This document shows positions 50,738 to 62,085 of a stretch of DNA of 64,000 bases, in pieces. The stretch spans positions 31,693,183-31,757,182 of the forward strand of contig CM077116.1 of the NCBI GenBank assembly GCA_039619475.1, in the 5' to 3' direction. The first letter of the stretch is position 1. Every line of letters starts with the position of its first letter. This DNA is from Icerya purchasi (lineage: Eukaryota; Arthropoda; Insecta; Hemiptera; Monophlebidae). The notes below the pieces were generated by a model. The model saw only the letters and a program-made list of their open reading frames with translations. It did no database searches and was not told the DNA's origin. The position numbers and the translations under genes are program-made.

Positions 50738-51679
50738 ATGAGTAATATGTGTGATGTTATAATCGATTTTCAGTGTTTTAAAAATAATGATAACGCGTAC
50801 ATTATTAAGGAGCTTGTAATCTTAACTTTAGATGGTGAAATACAATTTCATCGTGTTTATAAACCACCATTTGATTGGAATATATTATCTATTAATAAAA
50901 GACGTTCAAATTTTTGGCTCACACGAAATTATCATTCCATTCCGTGGAATGCTGGAGATTCCAATTATAGAAATATATCTATCGATTTGGAAAATGTTTT
51001 AATTAGTTTACAACCTTTAAAAATTTACGTCAAAGGAGATTGCAAAATTGAAACTATATGGGAAAAATTGATGGAGACAACGCTTACAGATTATGAAATA
51101 ATTAATTTAGAAGCACGTTACGGTATGCCAAATTTGAGAAATTTAAATAATAAGTACAATGCTATATCGAGTACTGTAAAATGTGGCGCACACACTGATG
51201 GAAGAATTAACGTATGCTCATTACAAAACGCACATGTAATGATGAAATGGTACGATATGAACGTGAGACCTGTTTTATCTGCAATAAAATATCCGTTACA
51301 GCAAATGTTGCAGAAAGTTACTGCAGAAACATTAATTTCCGAGTGCCCAGATAAAATTTGTGATTTTTACGATAAATTACCGGAATCATTGAAGAAAAAC
51401 GAAAATGTTAAAAAATGTTTGCCGTGTTTTAAACATCATAGATTTGATATACCCGATTCGTTGCAGCTCAGCACAACTCATCCTACCTTAATTAAAGATT
51501 GTAAACAGTGTGGACGTAAAAATGTAGCAGATTTTTTGCGGGATATGTACCCTGAAACTTTAGGGAAAGATTTTAATAATGAAGATCAAGCAGTATTAGA
51601 AGAAAATATAGTTTGCGATTGTGATGGTCCTGAACCTACAACAATTAAAATTTCAGCTCATAAAATTTTTGATTTTTAA
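50738..51679 (+). CDS. Polinton protein with exonuclease-like N-terminus, unassigned
   Basis: 313 residues, ATG at 50738. The N-terminal ~130 residues (CDVIIDFQCFKNNDNAYIIK, LKIYVKGDCKIETIWEKLM) have the strand-and-acidic pattern of an RNase H-fold/DEDD nuclease: a first strand with Asp 10, then a later KGD strand. Several acidic metal ligands are not clear, so it may be inactive. The C-terminal half has Cys and His pairs (CLPCFKHHRF, CKQCGRKN, VCDCDG), perhaps zinc sites. It follows the major capsid gene by ~160 bases and is followed by AATAAA at ~51728. Function unknown; relation to nucleases is low-confidence inference. Confidence 0.65.
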   Translation: MSNMCDVIIDFQCFKNNDNAYIIKELVILTLDGEIQFHRVYKPPFDWNILSINKRRSNFWLTRNYHSIPWNAGDSNYRNISIDLENVLISLQPLKIYVKGDCKIETIWEKLMETTLTDYEIINLEARYGMPNLRNLNNKYNAISSTVKCGAHTDGRINVCSLQNAHVMMKWYDMNVRPVLSAIKYPLQQMLQKVTAETLISECPDKICDFYDKLPESLKKNENVKKCLPCFKHHRFDIPDSLQLSTTHPTLIKDCKQCGRKNVADFLRDMYPETLGKDFNNEDQAVLEENIVCDCDGPEPTTIKISAHKIFDF

Positions 51680-52245
51680 ACTTTTTTTGTTTGTATTTTT
51701 TCTTATATTTTAGTTGTACATTTTTTGAATAAATGTATATATAATTTTCGAAAATGAGTATTTTTTCATTTTCTTCTTCTTCTTCTAGTTTATGTTTAAT
51801 ATTGAAACAGAACATATATATGTAGATAATTATAAAATTTAAATAAACAACAAGTAAATGAATGAGTAAGTACAAAAAAAAATGTATTTTACATATATAC
51901 AAACATATAAATGAATTTTTATTATAATACATATAATAATATACAATGATAATGGAAAAAAATATATATGTATAAAAATATGCATTATAATCAGCATTCT
52001 GCATAATAGTATATATAAATGACAATCCAAGCATTTGGATTCATTTCTGAGTTCATTTTTATTAAATCAATAATCCTTATTGTAGGTGGGGGACACCTAC
52101 ACCCCTTGTTTTTATGTACAAATTGCTTTAAAAATTGATTGAATGGCACAAATGGAGGTAAGTTTTTTCGTTGGCTCACACGAATAGCTAATAACTGTTT
52201 AGACTCCATTTCTTTTTTTTTTCTGAAACAAACCCTATCAGATAG

Positions 52246-52291
<46 letters not shown>

Positions 52292-52382
52292 AAAATGGTA
52301 ACATTAAAAAATAAAAAAAATATAAAACAATTAATAAGAAATATGGGAAAAGATATGTATTAAAAATTTTTAAATTATAAAG
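51680..52382. other. AT-rich stretch with microsatellite and one small minus-strand ORF
   Basis: It contains a (TA)n run at 52249-52287 and no recognised gene. The 72-residue minus-strand frame at 51991-52209 is listed separately. Many other open frames here come from simple sequence. Confidence 0.5.
51991..52209 (-). CDS. Small hypothetical protein (72 aa)
   Basis: The ATG at 52209 begins MESKQLLAIRVSQRKNLPPF; a Cys pair and prolines follow (HKNKGCRCPPPTIRIIDLIK). Its composition is more protein-like than the surrounding simple repeat, which is the only reason to list it. No family is recognised. It could be a remnant of the neighbouring F-box gene region or chance. Confidence 0.3.
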   Translation of the reverse strand: MESKQLLAIRVSQRKNLPPFVPFNQFLKQFVHKNKGCRCPPPTIRIIDLIKMNSEMNPNAWIVIYIYYYAEC

Positions 52383-52853
52383 TTATTTGTTTTTAAAATT
52401 CCCTCGATACTCTTTATATTTTATTATCTCTGCACTAGGACTAAAATGTATTACAGATTTATATACATAAATTTTGCATAGTGATCCATATTTATCCACA
52501 TCATCAAATAAGATCATGACATGATCAAAAAATGTTTTCAAATTAATTGCTCTGTTGTATTGACCACAATGTGAAAAAATAAATCTCCTTATCCCTTGTT
52601 TATATGCTGGGATTAGGTACAATTTTATGTGAACATCGCTCAATTTATAAAAAACATACAGCCTCTGTTAATTCCCTAAAAGCTATATTACCTCCGTCAT
52701 TACTAATTTTTTTTCATTATCAACAATACACATCCTTTTTCATAGTATAGGCATCTTATAGAAATGTTTATTGACTCAGGCTAAATTTATAATTTCAATG
52801 ACTTCCATATAACTAATAATTTCTTCAATCATCTCATTTGGCAATTTTTCCAT
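52383..52853 (-). pseudogene. F-box protein gene carried by the Polinton, dead
   Basis: From the ATG at 52851-52853 (minus) one frame gives a clear F-box: MEKLPNEMIEEIISYMEVIE then IINLA, a stop, and VNKHFYKM. This matches the F-box pattern LPxE...V-x-K-x-F, with a Ser codon replaced by TGA. The same frame continues with three further stops to 52383 (for example FFDHVMILFDDVDKYGSLC near the end). No frame change occurs, so these are four point nonsense changes in ~157 codons. F-box proteins recruit substrates to SCF ubiquitin ligases, and several insect viruses use them against host defence. Here it lies between the 313-aa gene and the polymerase. Confidence 0.65.
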
Positions 52854-53077
52854 ATTAATCCTATAGAGGAATAGAAATTTATTCTTTTGTACTATTTTTT
52901 TTAATAAAATTAATAATTTTTTATTTTCTGTAATGAATGAATATATATGTTGAGAAAGGATCAAGATTAATATATACATAGAAATATATACATACACAAA
53001 ATATATACATAAAAAAATATACATACATATACAAAAATATATAGGAAATACAAATATATACACAAAAAAATTATAAT

Positions 53078-56000
53078 CTACCTTAATCTAACGCGTTTTG
53101 TGGGGGGTTCGCCATCATCATCAATATTGACTAGATCCTTATGCCCAATGGCTAATGTATTAATATTATTTGATAAAATTACACGTTTGTCGTCAAGGTC
53201 CGAGATCGCTAACTTAGATAGCTTAACAGTATAAAGCTCGTGATCAAAACTACGGATAGAGTATCCAGTCCTATAATTAGCGCTGGTCACTCGACCATCT
53301 CCAAAAATGCAGTCTTTATAATTTTGGAATGATATTTCATTTTTGGTCACTGAATGGGGGACACCCTTACACTTGGTAATTACGTTAGTGCTGCTTACTT
53401 TAACGCTATATACTTTTGAGCGTAATGCTACAAAAGCCTCAATCGGTGCTCCATTAAGTTCATCTTTGAACTTGCCCAAAACTTTTTTATTCTGAATACT
53501 ATAACAAGGATGAGATGGAGGATAATCAGACGTATCAAAATACGAAAGATTATTCTTCATATCATCATATACATTTGGTGTAATTATATTATAAATAAAA
53601 CTGTCGGTGTCCATATACAACAGTTGTAGTTTATTTACGTTATAATAGGGTAGCATTACGTTATAATGAAAATCGTACATGGTTACTTTACTGAGATCTA
53701 ATATAGCCATGCCGATGTAAAGTGGTTTGTCAAAAAATAATTTTGTAGGAGCCCGTCGAATGAGACATAGGAATGGATCTTCTATAAAGATATTTCGGTC
53801 CTTGAACGACGGCTTACCAACAAGTTTCGTAAACTTCCTTTCATCACAAATTAGCTTTACGTTTAGTCTCTTTCTGATATCCTCCATTGTCTTGCCGAAA
53901 ACACTATTATTCGCTAATTTGTAAAGGTTTTTATGAAACTCATTGGTAGCCTGTTGACGTAGATGGGTATTTAAATCTATATAGGGTTTCAGCCAGGGAG
54001 ACTGCTTAAAACTAATAGCGCGATGAATTTTCTTTAATATTAATCCCTGGCTGAGGGCTAATTTTAAATAATTTATATGAATAATATAATTACATTTATC
54101 CTCCAACGTTGCCACAAGTTTTTTAACACTCCCCTTTTGTGACACACATTTTGACTGTGGACAGAAAGGGAGTGCATTATGAACATTATGTAATGTTGGA
54201 GGATAGACTAAATCTACTTCTAAAACATAACCTAAGTCCCCATCTACATCGATAGCGTTAATATCTAAATGAGATATCTCATCAGCTGTCAGCCAATGGA
54301 ATCCTCCATATGGTAACGGCTTCGACATCGCATGACCATATAAATTATTCGCATCTAAATATAAAATATAATTATTAGACGTGGATGATGATGATGGCGA
54401 GGATGATGCTGAGGTGCTAGCAGAGGAAGAGGAGGAAGAGGAGGAGACTAGAGGATTACTCGCCTCACAGTACCGCTGTACCGCCTGGGTCAATCCACCC
54501 CGAATCCCAGCCTCAAAGAACATGAGCATCTCATAATCTGTGAGAAGCTCAAGTTCTATACCAGTATACTTCAGCATGGCTTGGAAGCTGAGACTTGGAG
54601 CAGTATACATCCAGGCGGGGTCAATCTTATATATTCTAAGACAACTACTCCTGAAATTTTCAAACACGTCGGTCAGCAGGAGAACATCTGTGCGGAGATA
54701 TGCATCACTGTACTCACCCAAGGTTTGTACATTGAGCGCCTCCCACACCTGCTGAGCGTGCCTGTAAGATTCTTCAGAAATAGTTGTCTTAGTTAGCAAA
54801 CTGTAAAAGGCAGAGCGTGGTGGTAAATTAGTCTCCTCCAGTACTGAAGGGCCTGTGCAATACTCATATGGGAAATAACCTTTTTTACGCAGAATGGGAA
54901 ATAAGGAAGGATTACTGATATGACATAGAGTGTAGTGGAATGCATCATCTGGCAAGTATGACGCTAGCCTCTCCAAACTGCTAGCCATAAACTGAAAAGA
55001 GTCAACAAACCTCAGCTGCATCCTCTTAGGTACCACCTGCTTGCTGAAGCCCTTGTACCTCTCTTCAGTAATAGCTAGCACATCAATGTCTTTGGTATCA
55101 TAGGCTAGCTCCCGTATAATGAGATGAGAGTCATAACCTGCCAGATTGTGGATAAATACAGGCAGAAAATGAGGCAGTTGATATAGGATATTACAAGAGT
55201 TATGCGCCAGACCCCTGTACTTTCCTGTAATATGGTCATGATCTATGACCCGCTCATCCCTCGCTAGCACAGGCTTTTCACATATGTGGCAAGTAGTCGC
55301 CCTATCATATGCCTCCTTCTCAGCATCATCCATCTGGACAGGGGTATTCTGCTGATAGATGCTGGCAATGATTTTGGCATCATCCACTAAAGATTCTCTG
55401 AATTTACGTGCAGCATCAGGTCCACGGTATAACCTTGGCTGCATCATATAATCAGGGAGGATGCCATCACCCACACGTGACACCACCAGATAACAGAAAC
55501 TCATTGGCTCGTGTCTGTGTATTTTTTCCGTATAGGAGTACTGCTCTTGGTGGTGGACTCGTCGTTGATGTCCATTTTCTTCTTCTATATTGTCAGTGTG
55601 GGTGTCATCACCAACATCGTCAGCAGACCTCTCTACCGGCTTAAGGAAGCACTCGAAATCAGCATAGACCACAAACGGGACCTCCTGCATATATTTATAT
55701 TTGTCGAACTTGAGAATGTTCTTCCCAGGCTGCGGCATTTCTACGGCGACTGGCTCCCGCTCCTTGCATAGCTGCTTATGTTTTTCCATCCGTGCTTCAT
55801 CATGAACATGCCATAAACAGCGACGACATATATGAAGATGGCTACAATATTTTGTAATCTGCCGCGCTACCAGTCGCCCAAGGTCTTTGATATAGCAAAA
55901 ATGCCGCACATCCCCATTCTTCAACAACAGGAGGTCTGTGTGATCTAGCCTTTCCTCCTTTGCAATCCGGTGAGGGTATATTATATCATCCTTCTCGATG

Positions 56001-56689
56001 GCATAAACATTGATGGAACAAGATGGATTGTTCTTTTCAAATGTTATAATATCATCCATCGAGGCAGGAAAATTCACCCCTGTCCAGTTATATTTATTGA
56101 TAAGTTCCAGGTTTCCTAAATATTTACTAACTCTCTGGGCATCTTTAGGAATGAACTTAGCCAGCATGGCATATTGGAAGCAGAAGTCGTCCTTATTCTG
56201 CACGTTTACTACTGCCTTCCTTGCAGCAATCTTCCCAGGTAGAGGGATGTGGGATGATGCGCGAGTGAGCATGTTTCGAAAATTTAATTTTATCTCCAAA
56301 TACTCGATGGAACTCACACACCAACCTGACCCCTCTACATGTTCCAGCTTGTCTGCAAGCTCCAGAATGCGACCTGTGGCTTGTTCGTACCAAGCTTCAA
56401 AGTCATCCCCATCATGAAGCAAGTCACTATTTGTGGGAAAATACATAGGTTTTGTTACTTTTGTCCCAGCAACATCAGTAGCACGTCGATACCGGCAGTA
56501 CAGCACAAGACCGCATTTTAAACCTGTGCGAATATCCCGTCGAAGAATGGATAATACTTCAGTAGAAATATTCTCTAGGAACTTGTCTATGTTGACCAGC
56601 TTCCGGTTATCATTTATTAGTCGGTGGGTATCATATCTGTTCTTGTGATATCTGGTTACAGTTTCAACATGATAGCCAGTTGGTGCCAT
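53078..56689 (-). CDS. Protein-primed family B DNA polymerase (pPolB)
   Basis: 1203 residues, ATG at 56689. The exonuclease motifs are Exo I VYADFECF (341-348), Exo II HNLAGYDSHL (514-523) and Exo III YLRTDVLLL (664-672). The polymerase motifs are A YLDANNLYG (777-785), B KLANNSVFGKT (924-934) and C YMDTDSF (1025-1031), then KCKGVP. Between Exo I and II lies a CHIC...VIDHDHITGKYRGLAH...CN module (467-500) like phage endonuclease VII zinc/His-Me sites, common in Polinton polymerases. A Ser-rich linker (749-771) precedes motif A. An N-terminal region of ~330 residues includes Cys/His pairs (~283-308) and may hold the terminal-protein function. The frame is intact. Base composition is visibly GC-richer than in the other Polinton genes. 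Confidence 0.96.
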   Translation of the reverse strand: MAPTGYHVETVTRYHKNRYDTHRLINDNRKLVNIDKFLENISTEVLSILRRDIRTGLKCGLVLYCRYRRATDVAGTKVTKPMYFPTNSDLLHDGDDFEAWYEQATGRILELADKLEHVEGSGWCVSSIEYLEIKLNFRNMLTRASSHIPLPGKIAARKAVVNVQNKDDFCFQYAMLAKFIPKDAQRVSKYLGNLELINKYNWTGVNFPASMDDIITFEKNNPSCSINVYAIEKDDIIYPHRIAKEERLDHTDLLLLKNGDVRHFCYIKDLGRLVARQITKYCSHLHICRRCLWHVHDEARMEKHKQLCKEREPVAVEMPQPGKNILKFDKYKYMQEVPFVVYADFECFLKPVERSADDVGDDTHTDNIEEENGHQRRVHHQEQYSYTEKIHRHEPMSFCYLVVSRVGDGILPDYMMQPRLYRGPDAARKFRESLVDDAKIIASIYQQNTPVQMDDAEKEAYDRATTCHICEKPVLARDERVIDHDHITGKYRGLAHNSCNILYQLPHFLPVFIHNLAGYDSHLIIRELAYDTKDIDVLAITEERYKGFSKQVVPKRMQLRFVDSFQFMASSLERLASYLPDDAFHYTLCHISNPSLFPILRKKGYFPYEYCTGPSVLEETNLPPRSAFYSLLTKTTISEESYRHAQQVWEALNVQTLGEYSDAYLRTDVLLLTDVFENFRSSCLRIYKIDPAWMYTAPSLSFQAMLKYTGIELELLTDYEMLMFFEAGIRGGLTQAVQRYCEASNPLVSSSSSSSSASTSASSSPSSSSTSNNYILYLDANNLYGHAMSKPLPYGGFHWLTADEISHLDINAIDVDGDLGYVLEVDLVYPPTLHNVHNALPFCPQSKCVSQKGSVKKLVATLEDKCNYIIHINYLKLALSQGLILKKIHRAISFKQSPWLKPYIDLNTHLRQQATNEFHKNLYKLANNSVFGKTMEDIRKRLNVKLICDERKFTKLVGKPSFKDRNIFIEDPFLCLIRRAPTKLFFDKPLYIGMAILDLSKVTMYDFHYNVMLPYYNVNKLQLLYMDTDSFIYNIITPNVYDDMKNNLSYFDTSDYPPSHPCYSIQNKKVLGKFKDELNGAPIEAFVALRSKVYSVKVSSTNVITKCKGVPHSVTKNEISFQNYKDCIFGDGRVTSANYRTGYSIRSFDHELYTVKLSKLAISDLDDKRVILSNNINTLAIGHKDLVNIDDDGEPPTKRVRLR

Positions 56690-59650
56690 TTTTCAAAAAA
56701 AAACTTGAGAACTAAATTAAACAGTAACAAAAATACCATCAGACTAAAAGAAATTCACTGTTGAAGAGTGTATTTATACTTTTTTGAAAGTTTGATATAT
56801 GGCTTAATTTCACTCTCATTTCAGAATAATTTCAGCATAAATAAAGCATGTTTTATCTCAATTTCCCTAACTATTTGTATAACTATCTATATAGGCACTA
56901 GGTAAGAGAAAGATTATTAATAGGCTTTGATTTATATGGATTTTTAAATGTAAAATCATAATAACATAACACTATGTGAAATTTATAGAAATATACACAA
57001 TAACATGAAATATTATGAAAAAAAAAAAAAAACATATGTACTCAACATTTTAATTATAAAAAAATCAGACAAAATTATAATTTTTTTATTCCGTGTGTTG
57101 AAAATTTTTCTAAGGAGTATGATTTAAACATATGATGAAATATAAATTGTTCATGTGTGTGTTGAAATATATCTATTACTTATATTTATTTCAAGTATTA
57201 ACAATTTTTCCCGAAAGGACATGATTTTTTTTTTTGAATAAATATGTAGTGACATCCCTAATTTTTTTAATATTAATCTTATTAAATGTCGAAAAAAAAA
57301 AAAAAAAAAAAAATGAAATCGATAATTCGATACATTTCAGATTCTGTGTTGTGACTGACTATTCAGATATACAAAGATAAAAAATTTTTCCGGCATAGGT
57401 TAATCGGTGATTATTTTCAATAATTATCCTAATCAATATGATTTTTTTAATTTTTCATTTTATAATACATGTTTCGTTAGAAGCCGTCTGTTTATATCTT
57501 AACTCTTTTATATACATAATGTTGCTAAGGATGTTACAAATAATATAAATTTTTTCGTCTGAAAATATGTATCGTTTGTAAGTATATATAAATATTTCTA
57601 TTATTCGGTCGTTTGTTAATTTTGAGAAGGAAAAAAAAAAAACATCGAAGGGATGATATTATTAAATTATTTCACGTATTGAAAAATTTCATGATAAATA
57701 TGAATTTAAATAAATGACTTACATTTACAATTATAAACAAGCAAATATAAATTATTCATGTATGTTTATAGAAATAGATCGATTGATTACTTACATATAT
57801 TTTGAGTATTAAAAATTTTTCCCGTAAGAATATGATCTCGAATAAATAACATATATTATTTTCGATTGAAAGTGTTTGAGAATAGGTATCGTATGTATAC
57901 ATGTATTATCCATCGTTCATTTTTTAATATAGAAAAGAAAAGTATATCGATCGGATGAAATTATTAAATTACGTTTTATGTATTAAAAACTTTCTCGAAG
58001 AGTACGAATTTAAATAAATTACGTACATTTACAATTATAAACAAGCAAATATAAATTGTTCACGTGTATATTGATTACACGTCTTTATTTTTGAGTATTA
58101 AAAATTTTTTCCGTAAGAATATGATTTCGAATAAATAACATATATTATTTTAGATTGAAAGTGTTTGAAAATATGTATTTTCTGTATGCTTATAAAAATA
58201 TCTATTATACTAATTTAGAAAAAGAAAAGAAAAAATTAGCGTTTGTTCAAAGTTATAAATTTTATTCTGTGAAAATTGATCTAAAAATATGATTTTTGAA
58301 TAAATATTTTTGATTAAATGAAGTATCGTGAAATATATTCGAAATATGAACTTTTATAATTCAACATAATCAATTGCACATTTCGAAAATTTAGTAAATA
58401 AATATATGTTCTTAGAATTCAACATTGTAAATGTATATACATATATAGAAAAAAGAATACAACACAGTTTTCGTTTATTTTAAATACACATAAAATAAAT
58501 ATGAGTCAATAATAAACGTGGAAATAAATAAAAATATACCACATTTGAAAAGTTTAAATAATGAGTCGTAAGAAGAATGTTTTTTTTTTTCAAAATGAAT
58601 AGTAATAATCAAAAATGAAAATAAATAAAAGAGTTGTAAAAGATTACTTTTGAACAAAATAAAAAAAATTAAATTATCAAATCAAGTATGAAATGTAGTA
58701 GATTAAGGTATGAAATGTGAAATGTGAAAAATATATTAAAAATCGGAATCTAAAAATGAAATGGTTTGTAAATATATTTATTTTTATGAAATTGTGATGA
58801 AAAAAAAAACAAAAATAATTACTGATTGTATTTTGTAGACTTCAAATGTGATATATCTTGCGTATAAGTATAAAATATTTCAAGTACTTACTGAAAAAAG
58901 AGAAAAAGATCCAGAAAATCGAATTGGTTTTTCAATATCTTCGACTACTTTTTCGGATACCTTCACTATTTATTTTTAAAACTGCTCCATGTCCCATCAA
59001 CAATTCCAGTTAAAGAAACAAATTAAAAGATAAGATTAGTATAATGAAAAATAACACGATAACATTTCTATCATATTCAAAATAAATAACTTCGCATATG
59101 AATGATTAAATAAAAATGTTCAATAGTTTCAAAAATATGTGGAATAATTCAACATGTGAATATAGCAAAAATTAAAATAATAATGTTCCGAAAGTATAAA
59201 CGTTTCTATCAGTTTCAAAATAATTACATTCGTATGTGGACGAATATAACAATAATTAAATTTCTATCGCTTTCAAAATAATTTTACATATGTGTGGACT
59301 GTAAATTTAAAATTTCCAATAGTTTCTAAATAATCTTGTATGAGATAATAATCTCTTCTTCTTTTTTTTAAATTTCGAGAATAATATACGAAAGAAAAAA
59401 TAATAATTTCTTTTTTGAGAAATTACATAGTAAATCATTCAATAAAATAATATACAAATAATACATGAATAATGCGTAAATTATAAAAAAATGAAAATAG
59501 TAATAATTTGTAAATTATAGTTTACCCTGGATATATCTTCCGAGGAAATAGGATAATAAGTAAAATTTATTGAGAATGTTGAGAAATATGAATAAAAGGA
59601 GTATAATATAAAATCTAAGAATATATACTTTAAATAAATGCGGGATAAAA

Positions 59651-59688
<38 letters not shown>

Positions 59689-62085
59689 TAATGCTGAAAC
59701 GATTTTTATGGATAACAGTTGAGGAAAAATGAAAAATAAAAAAGTGAGATCGTTTACATACCAATGTTTTTTTTCCGAATTGATAAAATTTTTTCAAAAA
59801 AATATGCAGTCTCCGTTTATGCTGATTGAAAAAAATCGTCAACACCAAATCAGGATACGCTACATAAATATATTCATGTGAGGAATTAATATGGTGTAAT
59901 AAAATTTACATCGTAACTTATTGAATTTTAAATATTAATAATTGTAAATAAAGAAGCAAAAATTGTATTATATAAAATTTATTAACTAGTTTGATGAAAA
60001 AAAAAATAAGATCGGAAGCATCCCTATATAATTTTATATTATTAAACCCTCATTGTAAAATTAGTAAAAAAAAAAAAGCATTTCTTTTTCTTTGCTATAT
60101 CTATTCATAATTTGTAAATGAAAAATAATCAAATCCAACTTAGAAAGATATTATATGATGCATGAAAGTAAAATATACGTAAAATGAAAAAATTCTCCAG
60201 ATTGTATGTAAATATAATTCAGTTCTAATATTTTTGAAAAAAGAAAAATTTGCTTATATAAATCGATCGAATGATGTTGATAATACTAATATATTAAAAT
60301 TAATGCCATACTCGTCTTTTGCAGAAAAAAAAAGAAAGAATCTCCGCTATATACATCTGTAAATTCTATTATAAAAAATATAAAATTGAAAAAAAAAAAA
60401 TGTTAAATGGTCTAAGAAAAAAAGAGGGAATTTCATGGGTATTGAATGAAATAATATATCATTGTACTAAATTTTTATTTATGAATTTTTTACAAAAATC
60501 ATCGTATTGTATTAAGCGGGGAATAATATAATGCGATAGAAATCTTTGAAATATTTGAGAAATAAAAATTTTCATAACGTGTAATAAAATATCTGAATCA
60601 TATTTTGTGAATTCTAAAAACTTATTAAAATTATTTGAATGGTGAATAAATAAAATAATTCAAAAAAAGAATAATTACGATCTTATGTTAAAAAAGAAAT
60701 GAATAAATTGCGGTAAATTTTGAAGTTTGTAAGAATTATCGGAGATAAAAATAAATGAAATAATTTAAAAGGAATAATTAGATGCGTTTACATAAAAATG
60801 AAATGATTAAAAAAAAAAAAAGAATAGTTAAATAAAAATATAAATGTTTTATATATTACTTACCGAAATAAATATGATGATCGATGAACAGATTGGAAAA
60901 TATAAAAAAGAAAACTTTGAAAATTTAAAATACTCCGAGAGAAGAAAACGATGAACACTTGAAGACTTTTAGTTTTCAACTGATCGTCCTGTTCAAATTC
61001 ACAAATGCTCTATAACTAGAAACTTCGTGATTTCATCATCATTATCATCAGCTTTAAGTAAAGCGGTTTTTCAAGTAGTAGATTTAGATGTATTGTTAAA
61101 GCTTCATTTATTCGAACCATTTTTTCCGGTATTCGGGCAATAAGCACGTTCCAATGTTTCTATTGTAGGTAACATACATTTTAACGATAGTATTTCGGCT
61201 ACCTCATTATGGATGTTTTACCGTTCATCGCAATATTGCAGCTTGCTAAATTAGTTATCCATCGTGACATTTAAAAGGTTGATTTTAAACGGAGATTTTC
61301 GTTAAATATCGCTTACCCACGCTGATCGTTAGCCAAACAGCATTTTTGTCATCCGTTTTACCGCACGCATCGTATGTGTAAATACATATTCCGGTACCTA
61401 TCTATATTATTCTGGCCATTTTAAACTAATTGTTCGTAATGTTAATGGTTATTTAATGGATATTAGTGGATATTCATGACTTTCTCCGATGTAAAAGTCC
61501 TGCTATAACGGAATACATACGTGCTATCCTTGACATGTACCGGTTATCGCGGTACAAAGGCTACTACAAATTAATACTGTACATTTACATGTACGTACAC
61601 ACACATAGACCCTCCGGCAATATCGTACCGATACGTTTCTAGACCTTTTCTTTCTCAATAATGTTGAAGACTGCTCATAGATGGCTCTACATATTTCGAA
61701 AATATACATACGATAAAATTTTTATAAACATAAAAATAAAATATAAGAAGGATGTACGATATGAGAATTTCATTCAAAATTTAGATTCCCGATAATTAGA
61801 TTCGAACGTTTTCGATGGTCTTTAAGAATTAAATCTGATATTACTCGTAAGAAATCGGTAATTTTTTATCATCAGCCCAATATTTAATTAATCGATCGAT
61901 TGGATAATTTTTTAAAATAAAAAAAAGCAGGAATGTAAATGGGTTATTAAAATTAAATAATATGATCGTGGAGACGTATACTTTGTATTGTTATTGTTTA
62001 CGATTGCTGTGTGTTTGGAGGTAAATAATTAAATAATAAAAAAGAAAAATTACGAAAGATTTATAAATTTATAATGTATATGTAG
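56690..62085. other. 5.4-kb AT-rich non-coding region of the Polinton
   Basis: No frame over ~70 codons with protein-like content exists in either strand. It contains a ~300-bp tandem repeat (listed separately), many A/T runs (for example 57297-57312, 59658-59680), and a slightly GC-richer part at ~60960-61700. The start side may carry the polymerase promoter (TATTTATACTTTTTT-like sequence near 56770). It resembles neither terminal repeat. Confidence 0.6.
57590..58195. repeat. ~300-bp direct repeat, two clear copies
   Basis: ACATTTACAATTATAAACAA occurs at 57721 and 58025, TTGAGTATTAAAAATTTTT at ~57802 and ~58091, and TTGAAAGTGTTTGA at ~57868 and ~58157. A more diverged copy of the GTATTAACAATTTTTCCCG block is at ~57195, two unit lengths upstream. 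No coding content. Confidence 0.7.

Noticed and set aside
51645..52290. Tyr/Ile/Phe-rich minus-strand membrane-like peptides
   Set aside because: Derived from ATAT-rich simple sequence; only the 51991-52209 frame has a protein-like composition and it is kept at low confidence.
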